From positions 186,001-250,000 of the forward strand of contig JALHQT010000002.1 of NCBI GenBank assembly GCA_022841825.1: DNA of 64,000 nt, given 5' to 3'. Source of the DNA: Anaerolineae bacterium. GTDB lineage: Bacteria; Chloroflexota; Anaerolineae; Aggregatilineales; Phototrophicaceae. Under the pieces are notes generated by a model. It worked only from the letters and a program-made list of their open reading frames with translations, ran no database searches and was not told where the DNA came from. Below, piece after piece: positions 35,000-43,077 of the stretch (position 1 is the first letter of the stretch; the number at the start of each line of letters is the position of its first letter). Both the position numbers and the translations under genes were made by a program.

Positions 35000-35812
35000 A
35001 TGTTTAACAGACCCACCCCAACCCCAACTCCCCAACCTGGCGCACCGCTTCCCATCATCGAGGCACGCAGCGTCACGGTCGCCTATGGCGAGACGAAGGC
35101 GCTGCAGCAGGTCAGCTTTAGCATCGCGCGCGGCGACAGCGTCGCCATCATTGGACCTAACGGCGCGGGCAAATCGACCCTCGTCAAGGTCATCCTGGGC
35201 ATGATCGCGCCTGACGAAGGCGAGGTCATTGTGGCAGGGCAGAGCAAGCTGCCGCTCGGCTATGTGCCCCAGCATGAAGTGGTCAATCTCGAATTCCCGG
35301 TCACAGTCCGTGACGTGGTCATGATGGGGCGGCTGCGGCAGATCGGCTGGCTGAAGCTGCCGCGCAAGCGCGACTGGAATGCCGCCGACGAGGCGCTCGA
35401 CCGCGTTGGGCTGGCTGCGCTCGGCAGCCGCCAGATCGGGGAATTGAGTGGTGGGCAGCGGCGGCGCGCCTTCATCGCCCGCGCGCTGGCGCAGGAGGCG
35501 GATATTCTGCTGCTCGACGAGCCGATGAGCGGTGTGGACGTGAACGGGCAGGCAGACATCATGAACGTGTTGGACGACCTGAACACCCAGGGCATGACCA
35601 TTGTCATGACGACGCACGATCTCGACCTGGCATTCCACCGCTTCCCGCATGTCATGGCACTCAAGGGGCGGATGGTCGCCTTTGGCACCCCCGCCGAGGT
35701 CAATCAGCCAGGCGTGCTGGCACAGGTTTACGAACGCACGCTGACGACCTGGGCGGATGGCGCGCAGGTGACGATGCTGATCGACGAACACGGCTGCCCG
35801 GACTGCGGATAG
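35000..35812 (+). CDS. ABC transporter ATP-binding protein, metal-type (ZnuC/MntB-like)
   Basis: 270 residues from ATG 35000; 34949 would add 17 residues. Complete nucleotide-binding domain: Walker A GPNGAGKST, Q-loop YVPQHEV, signature LSGGQRRRAFIARAL, Walker B ILLLDEPMSGVD and H-loop TTHD. The FPVTVRDVVMMGR segment after the Q-loop is typical of zinc/manganese/iron uptake ATPases. The gene ends with a possible metal-binding tail (HGCPDCG). No permease or binding protein is adjacent: the next gene is on the other strand, so its partners lie elsewhere. Confidence 0.88.
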   Translation: MFNRPTPTPTPQPGAPLPIIEARSVTVAYGETKALQQVSFSIARGDSVAIIGPNGAGKSTLVKVILGMIAPDEGEVIVAGQSKLPLGYVPQHEVVNLEFPVTVRDVVMMGRLRQIGWLKLPRKRDWNAADEALDRVGLAALGSRQIGELSGGQRRRAFIARALAQEADILLLDEPMSGVDVNGQADIMNVLDDLNTQGMTIVMTTHDLDLAFHRFPHVMALKGRMVAFGTPAEVNQPGVLAQVYERTLTTWADGAQVTMLIDEHGCPDCG

Positions 35813-35855
35813 AGAGGTTGAGGGCGTCGTCCGGTACTCGCTGGAATTTCCCTCA

Positions 35856-36965
35856 TCACCTCCCCTCGCAGCAGTACGCTCCCCCCTCCGCCGGGCAGCA
35901 CCAGTGTGGCACGGGAACCCGGAGCGCGTCACGCAGCGGCAGCGCGACCGGGAAGCGCCCCAACCACTGCGCATCGTCGTCTTCGCGCGCGCGCCGCAGC
36001 AGTGCATGGTACTCCGCCAGGATTTCGCGTGGGGCATACGCGCGGTCGCAGCGCGGGCAGCCCTGGCTCATCGCCCCATCGCGCAGCTTGAGTTCGCCCA
36101 TACGCAGCGCACTGCCCTCCAGCGTGACACGGTAGTTCGCCAGCGCCGCCGCCACATGCGCGTCGTAGAGCAGCGCCTCGGCGTTGGAGGTGGGCGCGGA
36201 GACGTGCAGCCCGCAGTCGGCGCGCAGCAGCGTATCCACCGCGTGAACGACCGAGCGATAGCCGCAGCGCGGGCAGGGGCATTCGTAGAGCATGACTTCG
36301 GCGGACTGGGTCTCAGTCGCGGTCGCTTCTGTGCAGTAGCGGATGTTGCCCGCTAGCAGCCGCCGCACAAACGCGCTGAGTGCATACTGCTGCCCGTTGA
36401 GTTCGACCGAGAAGTGATTGTCGGCACTGGCGATCAGATGAAAGAGCGGCAGATCCTGGCGCGCCTTCAGCGCGGGACCCCCGCGCACCCGTGTATCGCG
36501 CAGCAGCGCGGGCGGCGGCTTGCGGAAGAACCAGCAGCCGCGCACGCCGTCCTGGGCATAGCGCGTCTGCCGGAATTCGCACTCGTCCAGGCGCAGAAAG
36601 CTCCACTGCACTTCAAAAGCGATGCGGGTTTTGCCACGCCACGCCAGCACATCCGCCCGCCAGCCTTCGCCGGGGATTTCGGTCGAAGCGGCGTAGGCGC
36701 TGGCGCGGCACGCACGGACGATCTCGTCTTTCGCGCCCAGGTGCTGCACCGTCTCGCCTTCCATCTCGCAGGAGCTTGCGCCGGGCTTATGCGCGAAGTG
36801 CTGCGTGCCCAGGTGATTGCGCCGCAAAAAGCCCTCCGCACCACAGCAAGGCAGGGTGACGGTCAGCCCTTCCGCTGCCACCCGTTCGCGCAGCGCTTCC
36901 CACTCTGTTTCGCTCAGAGCCGAGGCGAGGATTTCGACTCCATCGACGAATGATCTTAACGGCAT
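35856..36965 (-). CDS. Competence protein CoiA-like nuclease family protein
   Basis: 369 residues. The N-terminal half has the CoiA hallmarks: a Cys-containing lead (LPCCGAEGFLRRN), HLGTQHFAHKPGASSCEMEGETVQHLGAKDEIVRA, then GWRADVLAWRGKTRIAFEVQWSF giving D, E and Q of a PD-(D/E)XK core. The C-terminal half adds a zinc-ribbon-like C-x-C-x-x-C (CPCPRCGYRS) and a second Cys pair (CPRCDRAY), which are not part of short CoiA proteins. CoiA acts in DNA uptake and recombination in naturally competent bacteria; here the role is inferred. The gene converges with the ABC ATPase gene. Confidence 0.7.
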   Translation of the reverse strand: MPLRSFVDGVEILASALSETEWEALRERVAAEGLTVTLPCCGAEGFLRRNHLGTQHFAHKPGASSCEMEGETVQHLGAKDEIVRACRASAYAASTEIPGEGWRADVLAWRGKTRIAFEVQWSFLRLDECEFRQTRYAQDGVRGCWFFRKPPPALLRDTRVRGGPALKARQDLPLFHLIASADNHFSVELNGQQYALSAFVRRLLAGNIRYCTEATATETQSAEVMLYECPCPRCGYRSVVHAVDTLLRADCGLHVSAPTSNAEALLYDAHVAAALANYRVTLEGSALRMGELKLRDGAMSQGCPRCDRAYAPREILAEYHALLRRAREDDDAQWLGRFPVALPLRDALRVPVPHWCCPAEGGAYCCEGR

Positions 36966-37039
36966 GGTTTCACCGGGAGCGATAGCATAATTTTACGGCG
37001 ACATCACGATCAGTAGCATGGAAAATGTGGGGACGACGG

Positions 37040-38512
37040 TCACGGTGACGCTGCCGAAAGCAGCGCCTCAATATCCGACCCCACCACCACCATGACATCC
37101 GCCGTCGTCGCGCCGTCTGCGCCTGGCTGTACACGCTCCGGGGGCAAGCCCAGCAGCGCCGCCAGATAGCGCGCCGTCCAGATGCGCCCCGTGTAATCGC
37201 GGATCAGCGTGGGCGAGTTACCCGGCTGCGCGACATTCCCCACGTTGGCAACACTCACCCCGCGGCTGGTCAACCAGTCGCGCGTCTGCCCCGCCAAGCC
37301 CTGCGTATCCGTATTGTTGAAGACGACAATCTCGGCGTTTTCGCCTTCGGCACGCGCGCGTAGTTCGCCCAGGTCGAGGTCGCCCTGCGGATTGAAGATC
37401 TGCTGGAGCAGGAAGTTGATCCCCGCCTGACGCGGGATCAGCACATCATCGCCCGTGTTGGTCTTCGCCAAATCGACATACAGATTATCCAGGACTCCGA
37501 ACTGAATGTTGGCGCGCGAGATGTCCTGCGCGAGCTGTGCCAGCGAGAGGATTTCGTCATAGGTCAGGTCGGTGCGCACATTGGTGGACACCTCCGCCCA
37601 CAACTGCGGCAGACGCGGCGCCACACTCAGCAAGCCGCCGACGTTGAGGATTTCCGCGCGGAACGAATCCAGGACTTCCTGCTGGCGGCGCGCACGGTCA
37701 AAATCGCTGTTGCCGTGCCGGGTACGCGCATATTGCAGCAGACGTTCCGCATCCAGGCGCTGACAGCCTGCATCGAAGCGCACGGTGATGATGCCGTAAG
37801 AGCCGTCCGGGTAGCCCTCGTCGAGGATCGGTCCCTGTGGACAGACTTCCAAGCCGTCCGGCGCGAGGGTCGTGACGACCTGTGTGAAGACCTCGAAATT
37901 GACCATCACGTAGTAGTTGATCGGGATGCCGAGGTTGAGTTCGACCGTCTCGACCGCCAGCGCGGGACCGCCGCCGGGGTAGCCCGCCGCTTCGCCCAGA
38001 CGATTGGCGGTGTTGATGCGGTTGCTCTGGAAGCCGGGGATGGTCACCCACAGGTCGCGCGGGATCGACAGCACGCCCGCTGCCTTGCGCACCGGATCGA
38101 CACTGACTAGGATCATCGTGTCGGTGTTGAAGGGACCCGTCTCGCCCTGCCGCTGATCGACACCCATGACGAGGATGGTGACGCGGCGCGGGTCGCTCCA
38201 GGCTGCTGCCGCCAAGCCAACCGAGGTCGGATTCGGCTCAATCGCCGTCGGGTTTGGCTCGATGGCAGTTGGGTTGGGGTCAATCGCGGTCGGCTGCGCC
38301 ACGCTCGCCGTGACGACGGGGGCGCGCGTCGGGATCGGGGTCATCGTCGGCAGCGCCGCAGCCGAGAGGTTGGGCACGGCGGCGCGGATTCCCGTCCCCG
38401 CCAGGCGCACCGAGAAATCCCGCGCCGTCGTAAAGCCGACGAACGAACAGACCGCGGTTGCCGCCGCCAGCATGACCGCCACGATGATGAAACGAACTGG
38501 TGATACCCGCAT
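37040..38512 (-). CDS. LytR-CpsA-Psr (LCP) family protein with LytR_C domain
   Basis: 490 residues from ATG 38512 (GTG 38527 possible). A single N-terminal transmembrane helix (RFIIVAVMLAAATAVCSFVGF), a low-complexity linker with three copies of xNPTAI, and the LCP domain with ILVMGVDQR, DTMILVSVDPVRKAAGVLSIPRDLWVTI, NRINTAN and TRHGNSDFDRARRQQEVL (Asp and Arg that bind the pyrophosphate). The C-terminal LytR_C domain reads IVVFNNTDTQGLAGQTRDWL. LCP proteins attach polymers from lipid carriers to the cell wall or other acceptors. Confidence 0.92.
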   Translation of the reverse strand: MRVSPVRFIIVAVMLAAATAVCSFVGFTTARDFSVRLAGTGIRAAVPNLSAAALPTMTPIPTRAPVVTASVAQPTAIDPNPTAIEPNPTAIEPNPTSVGLAAAAWSDPRRVTILVMGVDQRQGETGPFNTDTMILVSVDPVRKAAGVLSIPRDLWVTIPGFQSNRINTANRLGEAAGYPGGGPALAVETVELNLGIPINYYVMVNFEVFTQVVTTLAPDGLEVCPQGPILDEGYPDGSYGIITVRFDAGCQRLDAERLLQYARTRHGNSDFDRARRQQEVLDSFRAEILNVGGLLSVAPRLPQLWAEVSTNVRTDLTYDEILSLAQLAQDISRANIQFGVLDNLYVDLAKTNTGDDVLIPRQAGINFLLQQIFNPQGDLDLGELRARAEGENAEIVVFNNTDTQGLAGQTRDWLTSRGVSVANVGNVAQPGNSPTLIRDYTGRIWTARYLAALLGLPPERVQPGADGATTADVMVVVGSDIEALLSAASP

Positions 38513-38553
38513 CCTGCATCCACTCACACGCGGCAGCTTGCCGCACCTGCTAT

Positions 38554-38576
38554 ACTCGACGGCATTATAGTCGAGT
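38554..38576. promoter_or_regulatory. Inverted repeat in the LCP-VOC divergent region
   Basis: Perfect 7-base arms ACTCGAC / GTCGAGT separated by 9 bases that contain TATAAT on the minus strand (ATTATA in +). On the minus strand a TTGACT lies at 38574-38579 and TATAGC 19 bases on, so the repeat overlaps the likely LCP promoter and could be an operator. Confidence 0.4.
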
Positions 38577-38674
38577 CAACGTTTCTGTGAACCCTTCGCT
38601 TCTCCGACGAAGCACGCAGCCAGAGATTTGCCTCTGTTTCCTTCGTGCCTTCGTGTTGAAAAAGGACTCTCCGT

Positions 38675-39535
38675 ATGCTTCCGCCTGATACCCAAATCGC
38701 CCATGTACGGCTGGTCGTGCGCGATATGACGCGCGCGCTGGCGTTTTATCGGGATGCCCTGGGGCTGCGGCTGCTGGCTGCCAACAGCGAGAGCGCGAGG
38801 CTCGCCGCCGACCAGGGCAGCGCGATGCTGATCGAGCTGATCGCACTGCCGGGCGCGGTCGAAAAGCCGCGGCGCAGCGCGGGCTTGTACCACGTCGCCA
38901 TCCGCCTGCCCGATCGCCCATCGCTGGCGCGGCTGATCTATCGACTGGTCGCTTTGGGCGTGCGCTTCCAGGGCGCGTCCGACCACCTCGTCAGCGAGGC
39001 ACTGTATCTGGCAGACCCGGACGGCAATGGCATTGAACTCTACCGCGACCGCCCACGCTCGGAATGGCGCATGGACAGCGATGGCGTGGCGATGGCGACC
39101 GAGCCGCTGGATACCGAGGCGCTGCTGCGCGAGGGCGCGCATGACTACGGCACATGGACGGGGATCGAACCGGCGACCGACATTGGGCATGTCCACCTGC
39201 ACGTCTCCAACCTGGCGCGCGCCGAAGCCTTCTACTGTGCTGCGCTCGGCTTCGACGTGATGCAGCGCTCGTACCCCGGCGCGCTGTTCGTCGCGGCAGG
39301 GGGCTATCACCATCATCTCGGCTTGAATGTCTGGGCGGGCGAGGGCGTGCCGCCGCCGCCGGCGAATGCGGTGGGTCTGCGCGCGTTCGCGGTGCGCATC
39401 CCCGACGCGGATGCGTGGTCGGCGGCGCTGGAGCGGCTGCGCGCGGCGGGCGTCGCGGTCGAAGTTCAGCAGGGCGGACGCAGCGCACAGGTCATGAGCA
39501 ATGACGGGATGATGGTGGAATTGGTGCATCCGTAG
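38675..39535 (+). CDS. Two-domain VOC family protein (CatE/glyoxalase-like)
   Basis: 286 residues with two vicinal-oxygen-chelate modules. Module 1 starts IAHVRLVVRDMTRALAFYRD and carries LYHVAIRLPDRPSL and DPDGNGIELYRDRP; module 2 starts GHVHLHVSNLARAEAFYCA and carries YHHHLGLNVWAG and MVELVHP. The metal ligands (His at each module start, His in YHVAI/YHHHL and Glu in IELY/MVEL) are present, so it is probably an active metalloenzyme like catechol 2,3-dioxygenase CatE. The TAG stop is supplied by the repeat that follows (GTAGGGGCG). Confidence 0.85.
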   Translation: MLPPDTQIAHVRLVVRDMTRALAFYRDALGLRLLAANSESARLAADQGSAMLIELIALPGAVEKPRRSAGLYHVAIRLPDRPSLARLIYRLVALGVRFQGASDHLVSEALYLADPDGNGIELYRDRPRSEWRMDSDGVAMATEPLDTEALLREGAHDYGTWTGIEPATDIGHVHLHVSNLARAEAFYCAALGFDVMQRSYPGALFVAAGGYHHHLGLNVWAGEGVPPPPANAVGLRAFAVRIPDADAWSAALERLRAAGVAVEVQQGGRSAQVMSNDGMMVELVHP

Positions 39536-39614
39536 GGGCGCACCTATGTGTGTGCCCGTGTCCGCCATGCCGTCGTAGGGGCGCACACATGGGTGCGCCC
39601 GTGTGCGCCCCTAC
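39532..39614. repeat. Family A double element joining two convergent stop codons
   Basis: Two units: 39532-39571 (starts GTAGGGGCGCACC) and 39575-39614 with perfect 14-base arms GTAGGGGCGCACAC / GTGTGCGCCCCTAC around a 12-base loop. The terminal GTAG and CTAC provide the TAG stops of the VOC gene (39533-39535) and, on the other strand, of pncC (39611-39613). Confidence 0.9.
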
Positions 39615-40090
39615 GACGATACCGCGTCAAACACCATCCGCAGCGCTTGATCGGCGCTCTGCATCTTGACCGCCAGTCGGTCACCCGCCCAGACGTGCTG
39701 CTCGACGCGCGAAGTACCCGCCCGCGTGGCAATGCCAATGTAGGTGAGACCGACCGGCTTTTCCGGCGTGCCGCCGCCGGGTCCCGCGATCCCGGTGATG
39801 CTGACGGCGACATCCGCGCCCAGTCGTGCCAGGACGCCGCGCGCCATTTCGCCCGCCGTCTCCGCGCTGACCGCGCCATAAGTCGCCATCGTCTCCGGGA
39901 GGACGCCGAGCAGCCCTGATTTGACACGGTTGTCATATGCCACGACACCCCCCAACACATAGGCGGAACTGCCAGGGATGTTGGTCAGTCGATTGAGTAT
40001 CAAGCCGCCCGTGCACGACTCTGCCACTGCCACCCACCACCCGCGCGCGCGCAGCGCCTCGCCAACCTGTACTGCCAGAGCATCCTGCAT
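39611..40090 (-). CDS. pncC: Nicotinamide-nucleotide amidohydrolase (CinA C-terminal domain)
   Basis: 159 residues, the usual size for a stand-alone CinA C-terminal domain. The enzyme converts NMN to nicotinate mononucleotide in pyridine-nucleotide recycling. Motifs: AVAESCTGGLILNRLTNIPGSS, VVAYDNRVKSGLLGV, AVSAETAGEMARG and AVSITGIAGPGGGTPEKPVGLTYIG. The full-length CinA N-terminal domain is absent. The stop codon lies at the end of a palindromic repeat shared with the VOC gene. Confidence 0.93.
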   Translation of the reverse strand: MQDALAVQVGEALRARGWWVAVAESCTGGLILNRLTNIPGSSAYVLGGVVAYDNRVKSGLLGVLPETMATYGAVSAETAGEMARGVLARLGADVAVSITGIAGPGGGTPEKPVGLTYIGIATRAGTSRVEQHVWAGDRLAVKMQSADQALRMVFDAVSS

Positions 40091-40270
40091 GGTTGTCCGT
40101 CCTCAATCTGTTCGCCAGCGCAAATTGAACCGCAAAAGCCCTCAACTGCAAAGACGCGCATCCACCAAAAGTCCCGCCGATGTTGGCAAAACTCGCTGTG
40201 TCATTTTCACCCTTTAGTCTATAATGTGGGATAACCGCGCGGCATATGGGAAAATGAGGGATAAACCAAG

Positions 40271-41086
40271 GTGGCAGGACGGTGGGGCTGGCGACCGCTG
40301 ATGATGTCGCTGTTTTTCAGCGTCTTCGTCGTCGCCTGTAACATCATCCAAAGCCTGCCCACACCGGGCACCTCGACTCAGGCGGTGTCCATCACCCTCA
40401 CCCTCAGGCATCCGCGTGGTCCAACCGATCTGCCGCTTTCCGCAACCCCGACCGCCGCTCTGCCCGCCAGCACGACCGATAGCGCGGGCGAGCCGCCTGT
40501 CGTCGCGTTCGAGGGGCTGCGCTGCTATGCGATGCCGGGCGCACAAAGCATGTGCCTGGGCAGCGTAAAAAACCTGCTCGATACCGCGCTGGAACAGGTC
40601 GCCATCTCCGTCCAAGTGCAGGCGGACGATGACCAGGAGACGGTCTTGCGCTCGCAAACCATCCGGCTTGACCAGGCAGTGCTCCCGCCCCACGCGAGTG
40701 CGCCTTACCGCGTGCTGTGGAACGTCGCGATTGCGGCGGATGAGCGCGTGAACGTGCGCCTTGAGCGCGCGCTACCCGTCGCTGATCCTGCGCGGTTCGC
40801 GCGTGTGCGGGTCGTTTCGGCGGAAGGTCGAATGCGAGAGGGGCGCTACGCCCTGTCCGCCGTGATCATGAACGACGACGTGGTCGATGCGGTGGACGTA
40901 CGCGCGGTGCTGATGCTGCGCGCGTCCGATGGCGCGGTGGCGGGGTATCGTGTCGCGCAGGTCAGCGAGCGTCTGCCGCCTGGCGCACAGGCGAGCGTCG
41001 AAATCGAGATGATCCCCCATCAGATGCGCGGCGACCTGCGCCCATCGCTGCATGTCGAAGCGCTGCGTGCGCCCGTCGGGCAATAA
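40271..41086 (+). CDS. Probable lipoprotein with FxLYD-like domain
   Basis: 271 residues from GTG 40271 (GAGGGA about 10 bases upstream); an ATG at 40301 is also possible. The N-terminus ends in a lipobox, VVAC, so it is probably lipidated at Cys23. After a Thr/Pro/Ser linker, residues 80-165 (FEGLRCYAMPGAQSMCLGSVKNLLDTALEQVAISVQVQ) look like an FxLYD beta-sandwich and residues 170-265 like a second one. The function is unknown. A possible -10 TATAAT is at 40220-40225, with no clear -35. Confidence 0.65.
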   Translation: MAGRWGWRPLMMSLFFSVFVVACNIIQSLPTPGTSTQAVSITLTLRHPRGPTDLPLSATPTAALPASTTDSAGEPPVVAFEGLRCYAMPGAQSMCLGSVKNLLDTALEQVAISVQVQADDDQETVLRSQTIRLDQAVLPPHASAPYRVLWNVAIAADERVNVRLERALPVADPARFARVRVVSAEGRMREGRYALSAVIMNDDVVDAVDVRAVLMLRASDGAVAGYRVAQVSERLPPGAQASVEIEMIPHQMRGDLRPSLHVEALRAPVGQ

Positions 41087-41090
41087 CTGA

Positions 41091-41118
41091 TTGTCGTCAC
41101 GGGATGCACAGGTATAAT
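41091..41118 (+). promoter_or_regulatory. Probable promoter for the RPxxW-repeat protein
   Basis: TTGTCG (41091-41096), 16-base spacer, perfect TATAAT (41113-41118). It lies just after the stop of the lipoprotein gene and 118 bases before the preferred ATG at 41236; a family B repeat lies between, so the repeat would be in the 5' untranslated region. Confidence 0.55.
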
Positions 41119-41149
41119 GGGTAGAGAACAACCGCTAGCGGGTGCAAAA

Positions 41150-41217
41150 TGCGTGGTGCGCCGTGCGAACCAACCGATTGCGGGTTGTTCGTACAACGCG
41201 CAACGCACTTCGCACTG
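41150..41217. repeat. Family B repeat in the 5' leader of the RPxxW gene
   Basis: TGCGTGGTGCGCCGTGCGAA at 41151-41170 with a partly complementary right arm, GCGCAACGCACTTCGCAC, at 41198-41215. It forms an imperfect hairpin of about 65 bases ending 19 bases before the start codon, where it might affect translation. Confidence 0.75.
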
Positions 41218-41235
41218 ACAATGGAAGGGCATCCG

Positions 41236-42993
41236 ATGATGCAATGGCGACGTTTCGCCCCACTCACCGCACTCCTGTGCCTGCTGCTCCTGCTGGGCGG
41301 GTTTGCCCTGGGCGCACATGCGCAGACCACGACGCTGTTCCAACAGTTCATCTTCGATACGCGCGCAGACCTCGAAGTGCTCGCCAACGAAGCGTATGGC
41401 GGCGCAGTTCGCCCGGACGGTTGGCTCGGCAACAGCGATCTGGCATCGCCGACTGTTGTGACCGATCTCTGGTTTGACAACGAAGTCCTCGCCAATACGA
41501 TCTTTGGCGAAGGCGTACGCCCGGAGAGCTGGATCGGCGTGACGGCGACCGTGGCAGAAGTCCTGTCGCGCAACGTGCGCCACGACCTGGAACTGAGCGC
41601 GGATGAAGTCCTTGGGCTGAACCAGCGCCCGCCGGAATGGCGCGGCGGTGACCCGCTCATCCGCTGCGAGCGCAGTCTGCAAAACGTTATCGCCGCGCTG
41701 GATCGCTTCTACAGCCTGGAGACCGAGGTCGCCAGCTCGACCTTCAACTACTGCCAGGCACTCGCCGCCGATTTGGAAGACGAGCTGACCAATATCTACT
41801 TTGGCACGCAGATCGACGACGAGCCTTTGAGCGACCCGCTCGACCTGATCCTGGCAGTGCGTGGTGACCTGGAACGGCTGGCGGATGAAAAGCTCGGATT
41901 GAACAACCGCCCGACCCTCTGGATCGGCAACCGCGACCGCAGCTCGACCACGCTGATCGGCGATACCTTCCTGGACATACAGCGGCTGGCGGATGAGCTG
42001 CTGGGTCAGAATGTGCGCCCGGAGGGCTGGATCGGCGCGGTCTCCGTGTCCGTCTCATCCTCGTATTTCTCGCTGCGGCATGACCTCGAACTGCTGACCG
42101 ACGAGACGCTGGCGTTCGAAACGCGCCCCAACGGCTGGCAAGGGGCGCTGCCGCTGGCGCGCTGTACGCCGCTGGAACAGCAGCTCGTCTTCATCGCCCG
42201 CGTGCAGTACGCCTACACGACCGAGACGATTGACCCGCTGGCTGGGGATTTCTGCGCGCAGGCGAGCGCGGGTGCAAACCTGCTGGTCGAAACGCCGCCT
42301 GCCCGCGATGTGGTCGAGGGTGAAGACGAAAGCCCGCAGATTTCGAACTCGCAGATCGCCTTCACCTATCTCGATGTAGCGGCGACCCAGTACATGGGCA
42401 TGATGCCGCTGGATACCCAGTTCCGCGCGCTCTATCGCAACTTCAGCGAATCGACGATGATGTTCGTCGTCGGCGAAGACTTCGCCGTCTACATCGACCA
42501 GCGCTGGACGAACCTGCCGGACACGGTCTTCCGAGGGCTGCCGACGCTGGAAGGCGTGCGCCCGATTGCCTTCTGCGATGCCGAGTGGTGCCAGGGTCCC
42601 GGTCCCACGCCGACGCCAACAGGTGGCGGTCCGCTCATCGCGCTGATCCTGGAGACAACGCCCGTCGCCGCGCCGGATGCCGCCCAGATCAGCATCACCA
42701 AGACGCAGGTTTCGTGGACGAATGTGCGCGTGACGTACCTGGCGGATAACGCGGCGACGCGCAGCGCGCAGGTGACGCTGGAAGTCTGCGCCCAGCCTGC
42801 CGAAGTGGCGACCGCCTGCGAGCCGGTGACGCGCCTGTTCGATAATTCGACGGGCACTGAACGCCCGGTCATCGGGCAGTCGAGCAACCTGAACATCTAC
42901 GAGCTGCGTTACGGCTACACGACCAATCTGCTGCTCGAAGGCGAAACGCGCTTTGCGACCGATGTCTGGATCAGCGATCCGACGATACGATAG
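41236..42993 (+). CDS. Secreted RPxxW-repeat protein with internal 166-residue duplication
   Basis: 585 residues from ATG 41236 (GGAAGG 6 bases upstream). The signal peptide ends near AHAQ (30). I recognise no family. The first 340 residues are two copies of a 166-residue unit. Each unit has three RPxxW motifs exactly 36 residues apart (59, 95, 131 and 225, 261, 297), in a context like DLExLADExLGxNxRPxxWxG, followed by a Cys pair about 30 apart (C144/C173 and C310/C340). The C-terminal half has a beta-rich domain, a Pro/Thr linker (GPTPTPTGGG) and a final strand-rich domain. It is probably a surface protein; M23 peptidase follows on the same strand. Confidence 0.75.
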   Translation: MMQWRRFAPLTALLCLLLLLGGFALGAHAQTTTLFQQFIFDTRADLEVLANEAYGGAVRPDGWLGNSDLASPTVVTDLWFDNEVLANTIFGEGVRPESWIGVTATVAEVLSRNVRHDLELSADEVLGLNQRPPEWRGGDPLIRCERSLQNVIAALDRFYSLETEVASSTFNYCQALAADLEDELTNIYFGTQIDDEPLSDPLDLILAVRGDLERLADEKLGLNNRPTLWIGNRDRSSTTLIGDTFLDIQRLADELLGQNVRPEGWIGAVSVSVSSSYFSLRHDLELLTDETLAFETRPNGWQGALPLARCTPLEQQLVFIARVQYAYTTETIDPLAGDFCAQASAGANLLVETPPARDVVEGEDESPQISNSQIAFTYLDVAATQYMGMMPLDTQFRALYRNFSESTMMFVVGEDFAVYIDQRWTNLPDTVFRGLPTLEGVRPIAFCDAEWCQGPGPTPTPTGGGPLIALILETTPVAAPDAAQISITKTQVSWTNVRVTYLADNAATRSAQVTLEVCAQPAEVATACEPVTRLFDNSTGTERPVIGQSSNLNIYELRYGYTTNLLLEGETRFATDVWISDPTIR

Positions 42994-43006
42994 CTCACAC
43001 AACAAT

Positions 43007-43060
43007 CCTCATCCCCGACTCCCTTCGCCTGCATGGCGAGGGGGTGGGGTGAGGGCTTGA
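43007..43060. repeat. Family C hairpin before the M23 peptidase
   Basis: CCTCATCCCC at the left and GGGGTGAGGG at the right, with inner arms CCCTTCGCC / GGCGAGGGG around TGCAT. It lies between the stop of the RPxxW gene and the M23 start. Confidence 0.75.
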
Positions 43061-43077
43061 ATGGACTTTGCCCCCTC

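Noticed and set aside
39027-39504. Alternate-frame ORFs within the VOC gene
   Set aside because: Overlapping frames with no independent support; the VOC frame has clear metal-ligand motifs.
41149-41235. Extended N-terminus of the RPxxW protein and similar N-terminal extensions of ppk2, fhs and SDR genes
   Set aside because: These extensions are read through repeat DNA and would put residues before good signal peptides or conserved starts; better starts with ribosome sites lie downstream.
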